NCBI GenBank assembly: GCA_009779925.1
Contig: WRAZ01000015.1
Coordinates: 1-44,210, forward strand
Length of the DNA stretch: 44,210 bases
Reading direction: 5' to 3'
Source of the DNA: Chitinivibrionia bacterium
GTDB lineage: Bacteria; Fibrobacterota; Chitinivibrionia; Chitinivibrionales; Chitinivibrionaceae
A program made the translations under genes and the position numbers. This document shows positions 7,702 through 15,866 of this stretch, piece by piece. The notes under the pieces are model-generated. The model searched no databases. It had not been told where the DNA came from and saw only the letters and a program-made list of their open reading frames with translations. Each line of letters starts with the position of its first letter. Position 1 is the first letter of the stretch.

Positions 7702-8823
7702 TCAACTTCCCATCTTCCTCAATTCCTCCTCCAACTCCTCGATACTCGGCAAACTGCTTTTCAGATTATCGGGCAATATTTTCTCCAAATTGAATTCGCT
7801 TACGCCAATCGGTTTGTGTATATCTTGCAAGGCGTATTCTACTTCCAAATTATCTTTTCCGCGACACATCATTATGCCGATAGTCGGATTTTCAGATTGG
7901 CGTTTTATTGTTTTATCAACAAGCGTCAAATAAAAATTGAGTTTACCTGCAAATTCTGGCTGAAAATCTTTGTTTTTCAATTCAATCACCACATAGCATT
8001 GCATAGGTATATGATAAAAAAGCAAATCGACGAAATATTCTTTTTCGTTCAATTGGAGAGGATACTGCCTGCCGACAAACGCAAAACCTTTGCCTAATTC
8101 AAGCAGAAATTTGGTAATGTGATTAGTGAGTTGGATTTCTACATCTCGTTCTTTGTAATTCTCTGCAAGTTGTAAAAAATCGAAAATGTATGGGTCTTTC
8201 AGCGTTTGTTGTGCAAGGTCTGAGTTTGGCGCAGGCAATGTATTGACAAAATTAGAAATCGCCTTACCCTGTCTTGTGTATAAATCCGATTTTATCTGCA
8301 ATGCCAAAACGTCCCTACTCCAATTGTTTTCTATGGTTTTTTTGATGTAAAACAACGCCTCTTTTACGGATTTGCATTTGGAAAAAAGTTGTATGTGGTG
8401 TCCCCAAGGAATTTGGAAAATTGGGTGGTTGTACAATTCGCCAGTAGCTTGTTGGCGAATTATATCTCCTTTGTTTTCAGATACTTGTAAGCCCGCCGCA
8501 AGTTGTTGCGGAATTTCTTCAACAACTTGTTGAAGTTTTGGGACTGCCTGACCGTAAAACAAATAAAATCGTTTACAATAAGTTAAATTAACCACCGAAA
8601 ATCCGCTCATATCAGGAAATTCGCTTCTCAAATCTTTGCTCAACTGCTCAAAAAAGCCGCTTCCCCAAGATGTTTCCATTTGTCGGGCGACAATATCTTG
8701 CCCTAAATCCCAATACAGACGTAAAAGTTCGGTATTTACTTTTATCGCCGCCTTTATCTGACTTTGCCGAATTCGACCTTTTAGGTCTATCAGCCATTGC
8801 TTGTAATCGTTGCTTATTTGCAT
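7702..8823 (-). CDS. DUF1016 / PDDEXK nuclease domain protein (YhcG type)
   Basis: 373 residues from ATG at 8823, preceded by GGAGAAAAA; the longer frame to 8865 has no such site. The N-terminal half is DUF1016_N-like (LLRLYWDLGQDIVARQ, SRDVLALQIKSDLYTRQGKAI). The C-terminal half carries the nuclease motif VVIELKNKDFQPEFAGKLNFYL-type core with the Glu-x-Lys dyad. Family members are predicted DNA nucleases, often in restriction or defence islands. A single-gene unit with a CGTATTTTTGC promoter box near 8840-8860. Confidence 0.9.
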   Translation of the reverse strand: MQISNDYKQWLIDLKGRIRQSQIKAAIKVNTELLRLYWDLGQDIVARQMETSWGSGFFEQLSKDLRSEFPDMSGFSVVNLTYCKRFYLFYGQAVPKLQQVVEEIPQQLAAGLQVSENKGDIIRQQATGELYNHPIFQIPWGHHIQLFSKCKSVKEALFYIKKTIENNWSRDVLALQIKSDLYTRQGKAISNFVNTLPAPNSDLAQQTLKDPYIFDFLQLAENYKERDVEIQLTNHITKFLLELGKGFAFVGRQYPLQLNEKEYFVDLLFYHIPMQCYVVIELKNKDFQPEFAGKLNFYLTLVDKTIKRQSENPTIGIMMCRGKDNLEVEYALQDIHKPIGVSEFNLEKILPDNLKSSLPSIEELEEELRKMGS

Positions 8824-8903
8824 TTTTTCTCCTTTTTTGTAAGCAAAAATACGTTTTGCCACCAAGAAAGAACGCGCCTCTCATACGCTCCTTGCAAAAT
8901 TAC

Positions 8904-10130
8904 TTAAAAATTCCAAACAAATTGCGCACCATTCGGAATAATAAAAGCAGAAGACGGCGCCATCATTCTTTCGGCTCTTTTGCTTCTGTTGCACCCTACT
9001 TGCCCCGTAATATAAATAGGAATACCGGCAGCTAATGCATGCCACCCTGGCACTCCAAACAAAGCTCCTAACGCGAATTGATCACTTGTCGTAAGAGCCA
9101 CACCTATAATACCGAAACTAAAACCACCCGCCATTAATGCGATGCCTGCGTTTCTCCTTCTTGTGAATTTTTCGGCATTCAATATTATTTCGGTTTTGTG
9201 CGACTGCTTTCGAGTGTCGCTCAATTCTGACAAAGTTGTGTTTCTTGCCGAAGAACGCTGAGTATTTACCGATTCCGCCGAAATTGTGCCTGCGTTTAAC
9301 TGTCTTAATTGATTACGAAGCCCCTCTAAATGCTCCCTTTCTCTTCTCAAATCGGTATCGGCAGTTCTCCACACGTTTTCAGCAGTATTTGCTTTTGCCT
9401 CTTCTTCGGCGTGTGTTCTTCTTGCAGAGTTAAAATCTTCAAGAGTTATATTTACCATTCTTTGAGCAGGTTGGCTTGCAGGATTGGCGCCCAATAATGC
9501 AACTGCTTCTCTGTGGTCGTTCTGAGCTTTATCCATTGCCTCTTTTGCACGACTTGCGCTTGCTGTCGCAACGCCTCTTCTTGTTTGAGCCTCCGCTTCT
9601 CTTGCTTCTAATTCGCTGACCTGTTTTTGAGAGATTTCTATTTGTGAGCGAAGTCGAGCGACAGCCTCATCATTTTGTCGCCTTGTTCTTTCGGCGTTTT
9701 CCGCATCAAGTCGTCTTCTGCGTTCAGATTCTTCTACTTCTCTCTGTTTTCTTTCTAAATTACGATTTATCTCTCCGACATCAACTCTCATTTCTGCTCT
9801 TACCCAATAAGTGGGTCCCTCAAACCTCTCGTCAAGAACTCTCAAACTCACTCTGCCTTGCGTGCTTATATTTACCGCTTCCCTATAAATATCTTCGACA
9901 TTGCCGCCCGAAATAGTCATAGCTGACGAACGGTTTGACTGCACAAAACTACCGACTTCTGATAAAATCATTGTGCGCAATTGCTCTTGCGCTCTTGCCC
10001 GCACCGAGTTTCTGCTGTCGTCGTCGCTCATTGTTAAGGTATGTTCTTTAACGAACGTTCGAACTTGACCCAATGCCGTAATAGGCAACACTAAAACCAT
10101 AAAAACGCATAATATTACTGCTTGTTTCAT
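8904..10130 (-). CDS. Secreted coiled-coil protein with C-terminal TM segments
   Basis: 408 residues. Signal peptide 1-21 (ends ITALGQ). Residues about 25-125 form a compact domain (RARAQEQLRTMILSEVGSFV ... YWVRAEMRVD) that resembles the N-terminal domain of FlgT/LPP20-like envelope proteins. Residues about 128-290 are a long charged coiled coil. Residues about 325-375 contain two hydrophobic stretches that could span a membrane. Function unknown. It starts 44 bases after the terminator-like end of RNA D, with GGGAGGTTGC upstream of the ATG. Confidence 0.7.
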   Translation of the reverse strand: MKQAVILCVFMVLVLPITALGQVRTFVKEHTLTMSDDDSRNSVRARAQEQLRTMILSEVGSFVQSNRSSAMTISGGNVEDIYREAVNISTQGRVSLRVLDERFEGPTYWVRAEMRVDVGEINRNLERKQREVEESERRRRLDAENAERTRRQNDEAVARLRSQIEISQKQVSELEAREAEAQTRRGVATASASRAKEAMDKAQNDHREAVALLGANPASQPAQRMVNITLEDFNSARRTHAEEEAKANTAENVWRTADTDLRREREHLEGLRNQLRQLNAGTISAESVNTQRSSARNTTLSELSDTRKQSHKTEIILNAEKFTRRRNAGIALMAGGFSFGIIGVALTTSDQFALGALFGVPGWHALAAGIPIYITGQVGCNRSKRAERMMAPSSAFIIPNGAQFVWNF

Positions 10131-10173
10131 AAAGCAACCTCCCGTAAAATAAAAAAAGTCAAATTACAAGTCC

Positions 10174-10397
10174 AAACAAAACAGTTCCGATTGAGCTCAA
10201 AAGGTCTGTGCCGCCGAACTATTATCATTCGCGAAAACCACAACAGCCCTATTGATTGTTGATTACATACTATCAAAGAGGAGAGGCAGCACAGACGTGC
10301 GCGACACCTCTTTGATAGTACAAAAATAAAAAAATCGCGCATTTCTGCAACGACAAACAACAACCAATTTATGGTCGCTGTGGTTTTCGCTATGGGA
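10174..10397 (-). ncRNA. Structured RNA family, locus D (leader-like)
   Basis: Reverse strand. A TATTTT box (10398-10403) is followed by a closing stem: GCGAAAACCACA (10390-10379) pairs with 10242-10231. A small hairpin (10376-10372/10366-10362), then GATTTTTTTATTTTTG as in locus B, then a 13-bp perfect arm (10320-10308 with 10280-10268) enclosing GCAC/GTGC. It ends with ACAG/CTGT (10209-10206/10184-10181) around TTGAGCTCAA and a T-rich tail. Stem sequences are quite different from A and B but the order of elements is the same. The coiled-coil gene follows at 10130. Confidence 0.65.
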
Positions 10398-10403
10398 AAA
10401 ATA
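10398..10403 (-). promoter_or_regulatory. TATTTT promoter box of RNA D
   Basis: TATAGTATTTTT on the reverse strand, placed as in loci A-C, about 8 bases before the closing stem. The upstream 49-bp repeat block is not present here. From 10404 to 10520 I see no other feature. Confidence 0.5.
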
Positions 10404-10520
10404 CTATATTTCAACGCGAAAAAAGAGAATTATTTGTTTTTTTGTGAATATTCTTTATTTTACAGACATTTTGGGAATTGCCCCGAATGTAAATAACGGT
10501 TTTCCGCATTTGCAAAAATT

Positions 10521-12050
10521 TTAAACCACCGCCCTATCTAAACTCCGATACTGAATAGCCTCGGTGATATCCGCTTTGGAAATCAACTCGTTGCCTTTCA
10601 GGTCGGCGATTGTTCGCGATACTTTTAGGACTCGGTCGTAGGCGCGCGCCGATAATCCGAGGCGGTCTATTGCTTTTTTGAGGACTTCTTCACAGCCGTC
10701 TTCGAGAATGCAGTATGCTCTTATGTCTTTTGACTCCATATTTGCGTTGCAGTAAATTCCTTTTCGGTCGGCGAAGCGTTTTTGCTGGATTTCTCTTGCG
10801 CGTATCACTTTTTCTCGCATTTCGGCGGACGATTGAGTACCGCTCGTTTTTGCCAAATCTTCGTACGGAAGCGCGGCGGCGCGGACGTGAATGTCTATTC
10901 TGTCTAAAAGCGGACCCGAAAGTTTGGATATATAGTTTCTGATTTTCTGCTTGGTGCAAGTGCAGGCGTGATTTTCGTTGCCCAAATGTCCGCAAGGGCA
11001 GGGGTTCATTGCCGCTACAAGCATAAAATCCGCGGGAAAAGACAGCGATTGGGCAGCCCTGCTTATTACGACATTCTTGTTTTCCAGCGGCTGACGGAGG
11101 TTTTCGAGCACGTTTTTATCAAATTCGGGAAGTTCGTCCAAAAACAAAACGCCGTGATGGCTCAAACTTATTTCGCCCGGTCGCGGATATGTTCCGCCGC
11201 CTATAAGTCCCGCGTCCGAAACTGTATGATGAGGCGAGCGAAACGGGCGCGCCGTTATTAACGGCATATTTCGCGGCAATTTTCCCGCGATTGAGTGAAT
11301 TATGGTTGTTTCTAAGGCTTCGTCGAGGGAAAGCGGCGGCAGAATTGACGGTATTCGTTTGGCAATCATCGTTTTTCCGCTTCCGGGAGGTCCTATCATA
11401 AGCATATTATGTCCGCCCGAAGCCGCTACCAAGAGCGCTTTTTTTGCGACGATTTGTCCTTTTACGTCTATAAAATCCAAGGCAAAGTTTTGATTTTCGC
11501 TGAAAAGCTTGTTAATATCACAGGTTTCGGGTTCAATTTCGCTGTTGTCTTCTATAATATCTATCGCATCTTTGAGCGTTTGCGCGCCAAATACGGGCAA
11601 ACCTTGCGCGACGGCTGCTTCTTTGGCGTTTTCCTTGGGAACAATAATAGCCGAAAAATTATGTTTTCGCGCGGAAAGAGCTATCGGCAAAACGCCTTTT
11701 ATCGGACGAAGCGAGCCGTCCAAAGCCAATTCGCCTATAATGCAAATGTCTTTGTTTCGGTTTTCTATCTGTCTTGTGGAAATTAAAATGCCCAAAGCAA
11801 TGGGTAAATCGTAGGCGCTTCCCTCTTTTTTGATGTCGGCAGGCGCCATATTTATTGTGATTTTACGGGCGGGAAATTCAAAACCGCTGTTTTTTATTGC
11901 GGACATTACCCTTTCGCGGCTCTCTTTAACGGCGCCGTCGGGAAGTCCTACAATAGCGAAAGACGGAAGCGCTTCGGTAATATCGGACTCGATAACCACC
12001 TCGTAAGCGTCAATTCCCTGTAGTGCGATACTGCGTAAATGTGCGAGCAT
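10521..12050 (-). CDS. comM: YifB/ComM family Mg chelatase-like AAA ATPase
   Basis: 509 residues, full length. It has an N-terminal ChlI-type domain (AIVGLPDGAVKESRERVMSAIKNSG), Walker A GPPGSGKT, Walker B GVLFLDELPEF, an Mg_chelatase C-terminal part with cysteines in CPCGHLG and the typical end ALQYRSLDR-like YRSLDRAVV. In studied bacteria ComM is a hexameric helicase that helps branch migration during natural transformation. It lies upstream of nothing obviously related; the next genes in the same direction are downstream of it only at 10174. Confidence 0.95.
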   Translation of the reverse strand: MLAHLRSIALQGIDAYEVVIESDITEALPSFAIVGLPDGAVKESRERVMSAIKNSGFEFPARKITINMAPADIKKEGSAYDLPIALGILISTRQIENRNKDICIIGELALDGSLRPIKGVLPIALSARKHNFSAIIVPKENAKEAAVAQGLPVFGAQTLKDAIDIIEDNSEIEPETCDINKLFSENQNFALDFIDVKGQIVAKKALLVAASGGHNMLMIGPPGSGKTMIAKRIPSILPPLSLDEALETTIIHSIAGKLPRNMPLITARPFRSPHHTVSDAGLIGGGTYPRPGEISLSHHGVLFLDELPEFDKNVLENLRQPLENKNVVISRAAQSLSFPADFMLVAAMNPCPCGHLGNENHACTCTKQKIRNYISKLSGPLLDRIDIHVRAAALPYEDLAKTSGTQSSAEMREKVIRAREIQQKRFADRKGIYCNANMESKDIRAYCILEDGCEEVLKKAIDRLGLSARAYDRVLKVSRTIADLKGNELISKADITEAIQYRSLDRAVV

Positions 12051-12082
12051 AATAAAGTAAAATACAACGAAACGCGTAAAAA

Positions 12083-12289
12083 TTACACGTCAAGTCCCAT
12101 AAAGCGCGCCCAGTCTTTTAGTTTAGCGTCAATAAACCACCAATAGTGTTTTACTGCAACGGCAATTCCCGCCGCAATAAGAATAGCAAGAGGTCTCGGA
12201 CATTTGAATATCGCGCCCAAAAACCACATAACGACCATTACAACCGCGAAGATTGCGACGGTCGCCTGCCAGCTTAAAACATATTCCAT
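12083..12289 (-). CDS. Small membrane protein, unknown
   Basis: 68 residues. Two hydrophobic segments (about 8-27 and 33-50), then a short amphipathic tail (DAKLKDWARFMGLDV). It starts 6 bases after the rpsT stop, so it is the second gene of the rpsT transcript. No family recognised. Confidence 0.65.
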   Translation of the reverse strand: MEYVLSWQATVAIFAVVMVVMWFLGAIFKCPRPLAILIAAGIAVAVKHYWWFIDAKLKDWARFMGLDV

Positions 12290-12295
12290 TAAAAC

Positions 12296-12556
12296 TTATC
12301 CTGCGGCTTTAGCTTTTACCGCTATTGCCAAACGTGATTTGCGGTTTGCCGCCTTGTTTTTGTGGATAACGCCCGTTTTGACTGCTTTGTCAAGAACGGA
12401 ATGAACATTACTGAGCGCCGAAGCAACTTCTTCTTCACCCTTAGCCGCCGCCAATTTCTTTGAGGCGGTGTTGATTTGCGAACGAACAGCGCGATTATAT
12501 GCGTTTGCTTTCGCAGATTGTCTCAATCTTTTTTCACTCGATTTGTGTTGCGGCAT
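12296..12556 (-). CDS. rpsT: 30S ribosomal protein S20
   Basis: 86 residues beginning MPQHKSSEKRLRQS, with the S20 pattern ANAYNRAVRSQI and KTGVIHKNKAANRKSRL. It binds 16S rRNA in the small subunit. I use ATG 12556, with AAGGAG 8 bases upstream, rather than TTG at 12562. A TTGACT-N18-TATTTT promoter lies just upstream. Confidence 0.96.
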   Translation of the reverse strand: MPQHKSSEKRLRQSAKANAYNRAVRSQINTASKKLAAAKGEEEVASALSNVHSVLDKAVKTGVIHKNKAANRKSRLAIAVKAKAAG

Positions 12557-12605
12557 TTTCAATACTCCTTAATACTCGCGATTTTTTTAAATAAAATTCA
12601 TCGGT

Positions 12606-12635
12606 AAAATACGATATGTTTCCGCACAAAGTCAA
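12606..12635 (-). promoter_or_regulatory. rpsT promoter
   Basis: Reverse strand TTGACT (12635-12630), an 18-base spacer and TATTTT (12611-12606). The start codon is 50 bases downstream. It anchors TATTTT as a -10 box in this genome. Confidence 0.7.
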
Positions 12636-12681
12636 TGGAAAATAGTATATTTGCATAAAATTTGTTCTTTTTGGAGTAAAT

Positions 12682-13677
12682 ATGCCGTTAAAAAAGGTTG
12701 CAATATTTGTTTTTGATTTGTTTTTTCTCAATCGCCCGACGCTTCTCGTTCCCGTCTGGACAATTCTCTTTTTGGGTTGGACGACCGCGCAACCTCGCGA
12801 AATATTCGATTTTTCGTTCGATTTTGCCTCGCCTTTTGTAAAAATGTTTTTTGCGTTCACCGCCGTTGTTTGCCATATATATATAGTAAATCAGATTGTT
12901 GACCGCAAAAGCGACAAAATAAACAACAAGCTTTTTTTGCTCTCAAACGGTCATATTCCCGTCGGCGCCGCGTGGCTTCAGGCGCTTTTGCTTCTTGCGT
13001 TTTCGGTCGTTATCGCTTGGATTTGGCTCGATCTTGTAAGCGTTTTCATAATTTTGACGGCTGCTTTCCTCGGTTTTTTGTATAATTGCGCGCCGTTCAA
13101 ACTAAAAGACAGACCTTGGGGCGGATTTATCGCCAACGCGCTCGGACACGGAATGCTAACATATTACGCAGGCTGGTATGCAACGCAAATCGGCGCGACT
13201 TCGGGCGGCGTAAATTTGTCGCCCCCTTTCGGAATTCCTATGGTTGGATTTTTATTTGCTCTTTCGGCGGCATTTGCCAACGGCGCGGTATATTTGACTT
13301 CCACAATTTCGGACATAAAAGGCGACGAAAACGTAGGCAAGCGCACGTTCGCGGTCGCATTCGGAGCAAAAAACACCTCGCTTTTAGCGGCAATCTGCGT
13401 GGTAATTTCATTTTTGACGGCGTTTTTTATCCCGCACTCGCTTTGGATTATGGCAATTCCCGCGGCAATCTGCATTCCGCTTTTCTTCCGTTTATACATC
13501 GCGCAAGACGTCAAAAACGCGTTCAAAACTTTCCGTTATCCCGTGGTAATTTTATCTGTAATGATAGCGATTTTTGTTCCCGTTTATGCAATTTTGGTGT
13601 TTGCCACGGTAATTTTAAGCCGAATTTACTACAAAATGCGCTTTAACCACGAATATCCGAGTTTCAGCAAGGAGTAA
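12682..13677 (+). CDS. UbiA-family prenyltransferase-like membrane protein 1
   Basis: 331 residues, about eight or nine TM segments. The two Asp-rich motifs of the UbiA superfamily are present: N70-Q-I-V-D74-R-K-S-D78 and D211-I-K-G-D215-E-N-V-G-K-R-T. These bind Mg and the isoprenyl diphosphate. UbiA enzymes transfer a prenyl chain onto an aromatic or lipid acceptor; the substrate cannot be read from sequence. It starts after GGAG and is followed after one base by a paralogue. Confidence 0.85.
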   Translation: MPLKKVAIFVFDLFFLNRPTLLVPVWTILFLGWTTAQPREIFDFSFDFASPFVKMFFAFTAVVCHIYIVNQIVDRKSDKINNKLFLLSNGHIPVGAAWLQALLLLAFSVVIAWIWLDLVSVFIILTAAFLGFLYNCAPFKLKDRPWGGFIANALGHGMLTYYAGWYATQIGATSGGVNLSPPFGIPMVGFLFALSAAFANGAVYLTSTISDIKGDENVGKRTFAVAFGAKNTSLLAAICVVISFLTAFFIPHSLWIMAIPAAICIPLFFRLYIAQDVKNAFKTFRYPVVILSVMIAIFVPVYAILVFATVILSRIYYKMRFNHEYPSFSKE

Positions 13678-13678
13678 A

Positions 13679-14638
13679 ATGAGAGCCGCAAAATTTTTAC
13701 TCGACCTTATATTCATCACCCGCCCCATTATTCTTGTTCCTGTTTGGGGTTTCGCGCTTTTCGGCTACCGAATTTCCACGCAAACCAACGATTTTTTTCA
13801 AATGATAAGCTTTCAAACAATCGCCCAAATTTTCCTTTTTTCGCTTTCGGTAGCCGCGGTATATGTGCTAAATCAGGTCGCCGACAGAAAAGTCGATGAA
13901 GCAAACGAGGGTTTCCCGCTCCTCTTAAAAGCGGGCGTTTCAAACAAAACCGCGTGGATTTGGACGATAATTCTTGCCTTGCTTTCCATAACAATCCCGT
14001 TTTTTTGCGGTTTTCCGAAAATCTCCGTTTTGTCCGCATTTTCGCTCGGCATAGGCGTTTTATATTGCTTTAAGCCCTTTTCGTTTTCGGGACGACCGAT
14101 TTTGGACTTTTTATCGAACGCCTTAGGCTACGGAACAGTCGCCTTTGCGGTCGGCTGGATTTTAGGGACGACGTTCGCCTCCCATTTTGATTTTTTATTT
14201 GCAATGCTTCCTTACTTTTTTATGATGGCGGGCGGCTCAATTTCTTCCACCCTGCCTGATTACGACGGCGACAAAGCAAACGGAAAAATAACAACCGCCG
14301 TATTTTTCGGCAAAAGAACGGCGCATTTTATCGCGATGCTCTGTATAATTTTGTCGGTTGCTTTAGCGTTTAACGCAGGCGATTTTGTCGCGTTATCAGC
14401 CTCGTCGGTCGCGCTCGTTTTTTACATATTACACGCATTTGCTCCCCAAAACCAAAAACTTATGGAAATGTGCTACAAAGTCGGCGGCGGAATTTCAATG
14501 CTGATTATCGGCGCATTTTTCCCGATTTTACTGATTGTCGGCGGACTTGTCTTTGCCGCAACAGTCGCTTATTTCAGAGTTTTTTATAATGTAGGCTATC
14601 CCTCGCTTTTGCCCGCGGAGGCGACCGTACTAAAATAA
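13679..14638 (+). CDS. UbiA-family prenyltransferase-like membrane protein 2
   Basis: 319 residues, multi-TM. Motif 1 is N65-Q-V-A-D69-R-K-V-D73-E; motif 2 is D194-Y-D196-G-D198-K-A-N-G-K. The start lies one base after the stop of the first copy, with AAGGAG in the end of that gene, so they are co-translated. N-terminal similarity (FITRPIILVPVW against FLNRPTLLVPVW) shows tandem duplication. Its end overlaps the convergent YafQ-like gene by 9 bases. Confidence 0.85.
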   Translation: MRAAKFLLDLIFITRPIILVPVWGFALFGYRISTQTNDFFQMISFQTIAQIFLFSLSVAAVYVLNQVADRKVDEANEGFPLLLKAGVSNKTAWIWTIILALLSITIPFFCGFPKISVLSAFSLGIGVLYCFKPFSFSGRPILDFLSNALGYGTVAFAVGWILGTTFASHFDFLFAMLPYFFMMAGGSISSTLPDYDGDKANGKITTAVFFGKRTAHFIAMLCIILSVALAFNAGDFVALSASSVALVFYILHAFAPQNQKLMEMCYKVGGGISMLIIGAFFPILLIVGGLVFAATVAYFRVFYNVGYPSLLPAEATVLK

Positions 14639-14902
14639 CTCGCTATGCGACCCCGTTCTAACGGCAGTCAAAATCAATTTTTCATTATCAACTTTGTAAA
14701 TTAACAACCAATCGGGACTCATATGACATTCGCGATTATTTTTATAGTTTCCGCTCAATGAATGGTCTTTGAATTTTTCGTCAAGTTTCTCGCGCTTTTG
14801 TAATTTCTCAATAATTGCCCACAATTCGTCAACGTTTTTACCTTGCTTTGTAATTTTCTTATAGTCCTTTTTGAATTGATTGGACATTTGCAATCTAAGC
14901 AT
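14630..14902 (-). CDS. YafQ/RelE-family mRNA interferase toxin
   Basis: 90 residues. The pattern QFKKDYKK, HSLSGNYKNNRECHMSPDWLLIYK and the LTAVRTGSHSELF end are typical of the YafQ branch of RelE toxins, which cleave mRNA on the ribosome. The start overlaps the antitoxin gene by 8 bases. A conserved C-terminal His (in GSHSELF) is present, so it looks intact. Confidence 0.9.
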   Translation of the reverse strand: MLRLQMSNQFKKDYKKITKQGKNVDELWAIIEKLQKREKLDEKFKDHSLSGNYKNNRECHMSPDWLLIYKVDNEKLILTAVRTGSHSELF

Positions 14903-15161
14903 TTAACCACCTTTTGGCATCTTCCGTCGAATTAAATACAGGGCTTAAATTTTTTCCATTTTCTACGTCTTCAATAGCCGCAATTGTTTTTCTGTTTAAT
15001 TTAGAATATTTTACAGAAAATGGCAATCCGTTGCGTAAAATTGCTTGTCGCAAAAAAACGTTTATTGCCGTTGTCATATCCATTCCGAGATTTGAAAACA
15101 GTTCTTGCGCCTGTTTTTTAATCTCGTCGTTCATTCTTATATTCATACTTACGTAAGACAT
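14895..15161 (-). CDS. RelB/DinJ-family antitoxin
   Basis: 88 residues. The N-terminus MSYVSMNIRMNDEIKKQAQELFSNLG with TTAINVFLRQAI is the ribbon-helix-helix pattern of DinJ/RelB. It neutralises the downstream YafQ-type toxin and normally represses its own promoter. First gene of the pair; promoter TTGACA-N18-TATTTT lies at 15218-15247. Confidence 0.9.
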   Translation of the reverse strand: MSYVSMNIRMNDEIKKQAQELFSNLGMDMTTAINVFLRQAILRNGLPFSVKYSKLNRKTIAAIEDVENGKNLSPVFNSTEDAKRWLNA

Positions 15162-15217
15162 TTTGTCCCCCTTTTTAATTTCACACCAATAGCAAAAAAA
15201 GTGCCTACTTTGTACTT

Positions 15218-15247
15218 AAAATACATATCTTACGCGCAATTTGTCAA
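15218..15247 (-). promoter_or_regulatory. Promoter of the DinJ/YafQ-type operon
   Basis: Reverse strand TTGACA (15247-15242), 18 bases, TATTTT (15223-15218). The following AAGTACAAAGTAGG segment contains short GTAC-centred symmetry that could be an operator. Confidence 0.7.
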
Positions 15248-15368
15248 TAAGTTTTTACAAACACACACAAAATGCAACTTTTTTCTTGAAAGTACAACTT
15301 TTTGTCATCATTTGGTATATATTAAGGTAAAACACAATAAAAACTTAAATTTAACAAGGAGTTAAAAT

Positions 15369-15866
15369 ATGAACAAGCGTTTAGAACAAATAATCGACAC
15401 AGCGAGGCAAGAAGCCCTGCAACTTAAGTCGGATTATGTAGGAACAGAGCATCTTTTGTTGGCAATCGCCAAAGAGGAAAATTCGTCAGTTGCTCGGTTT
15501 CTCAAAAATTTGGGAATCTACATCGACAAAGTCGCAGAAAATGCAGAAGACACAACGGCAACTTCGCCTACCATAGCGCAATGTTTGTTAAATGTAGTTG
15601 CCAAAAGAGCAGAAAAGGAGATGGGGGTTGCTGATGTTGCAACAGCTGGCACGATTATTCCACTTACTCCTCGTGCTAAATTAGTGCTCGGAAAAGCGGA
15701 AGGTGCAATAAACACTTATTCCGAAAATTTGGATGCGGCGCAATTTTTGTTGTTAGAAATGATTCGTGATACAAAGTCAGAGGCAGCGGAAGTTTTGGCG
15801 GAGTTAGGGATTAGCGACGAAGCAGAATTAAGGCGAGTTTTGAGTATAAGGAAGGATAAGAAATGA
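15369..15866 (+). CDS. Stand-alone Clp N-terminal domain protein
   Basis: 165 residues consisting of two Clp-N repeats (VGTEHLLLAIAKEENSSVARFLKNLG and a second around SENLDAAQFLLLEMI). No AAA domain follows. In ClpA/ClpC this domain binds substrates and adaptors. A good AAGGAG site precedes the ATG. The stop overlaps (ATGA) the start of the broken HNH gene, so the two were one operon. Confidence 0.85.
   Translation: MNKRLEQIIDTARQEALQLKSDYVGTEHLLLAIAKEENSSVARFLKNLGIYIDKVAENAEDTTATSPTIAQCLLNVVAKRAEKEMGVADVATAGTIIPLTPRAKLVLGKAEGAINTYSENLDAAQFLLLEMIRDTKSEAAEVLAELGISDEAELRRVLSIRKDKK

Noticed and set aside
13086-13646. 186-codon arginine-rich plus-strand ORF
   Set aside because: Out of frame with, and fully inside, the first UbiA gene; composition typical of a shadow frame.
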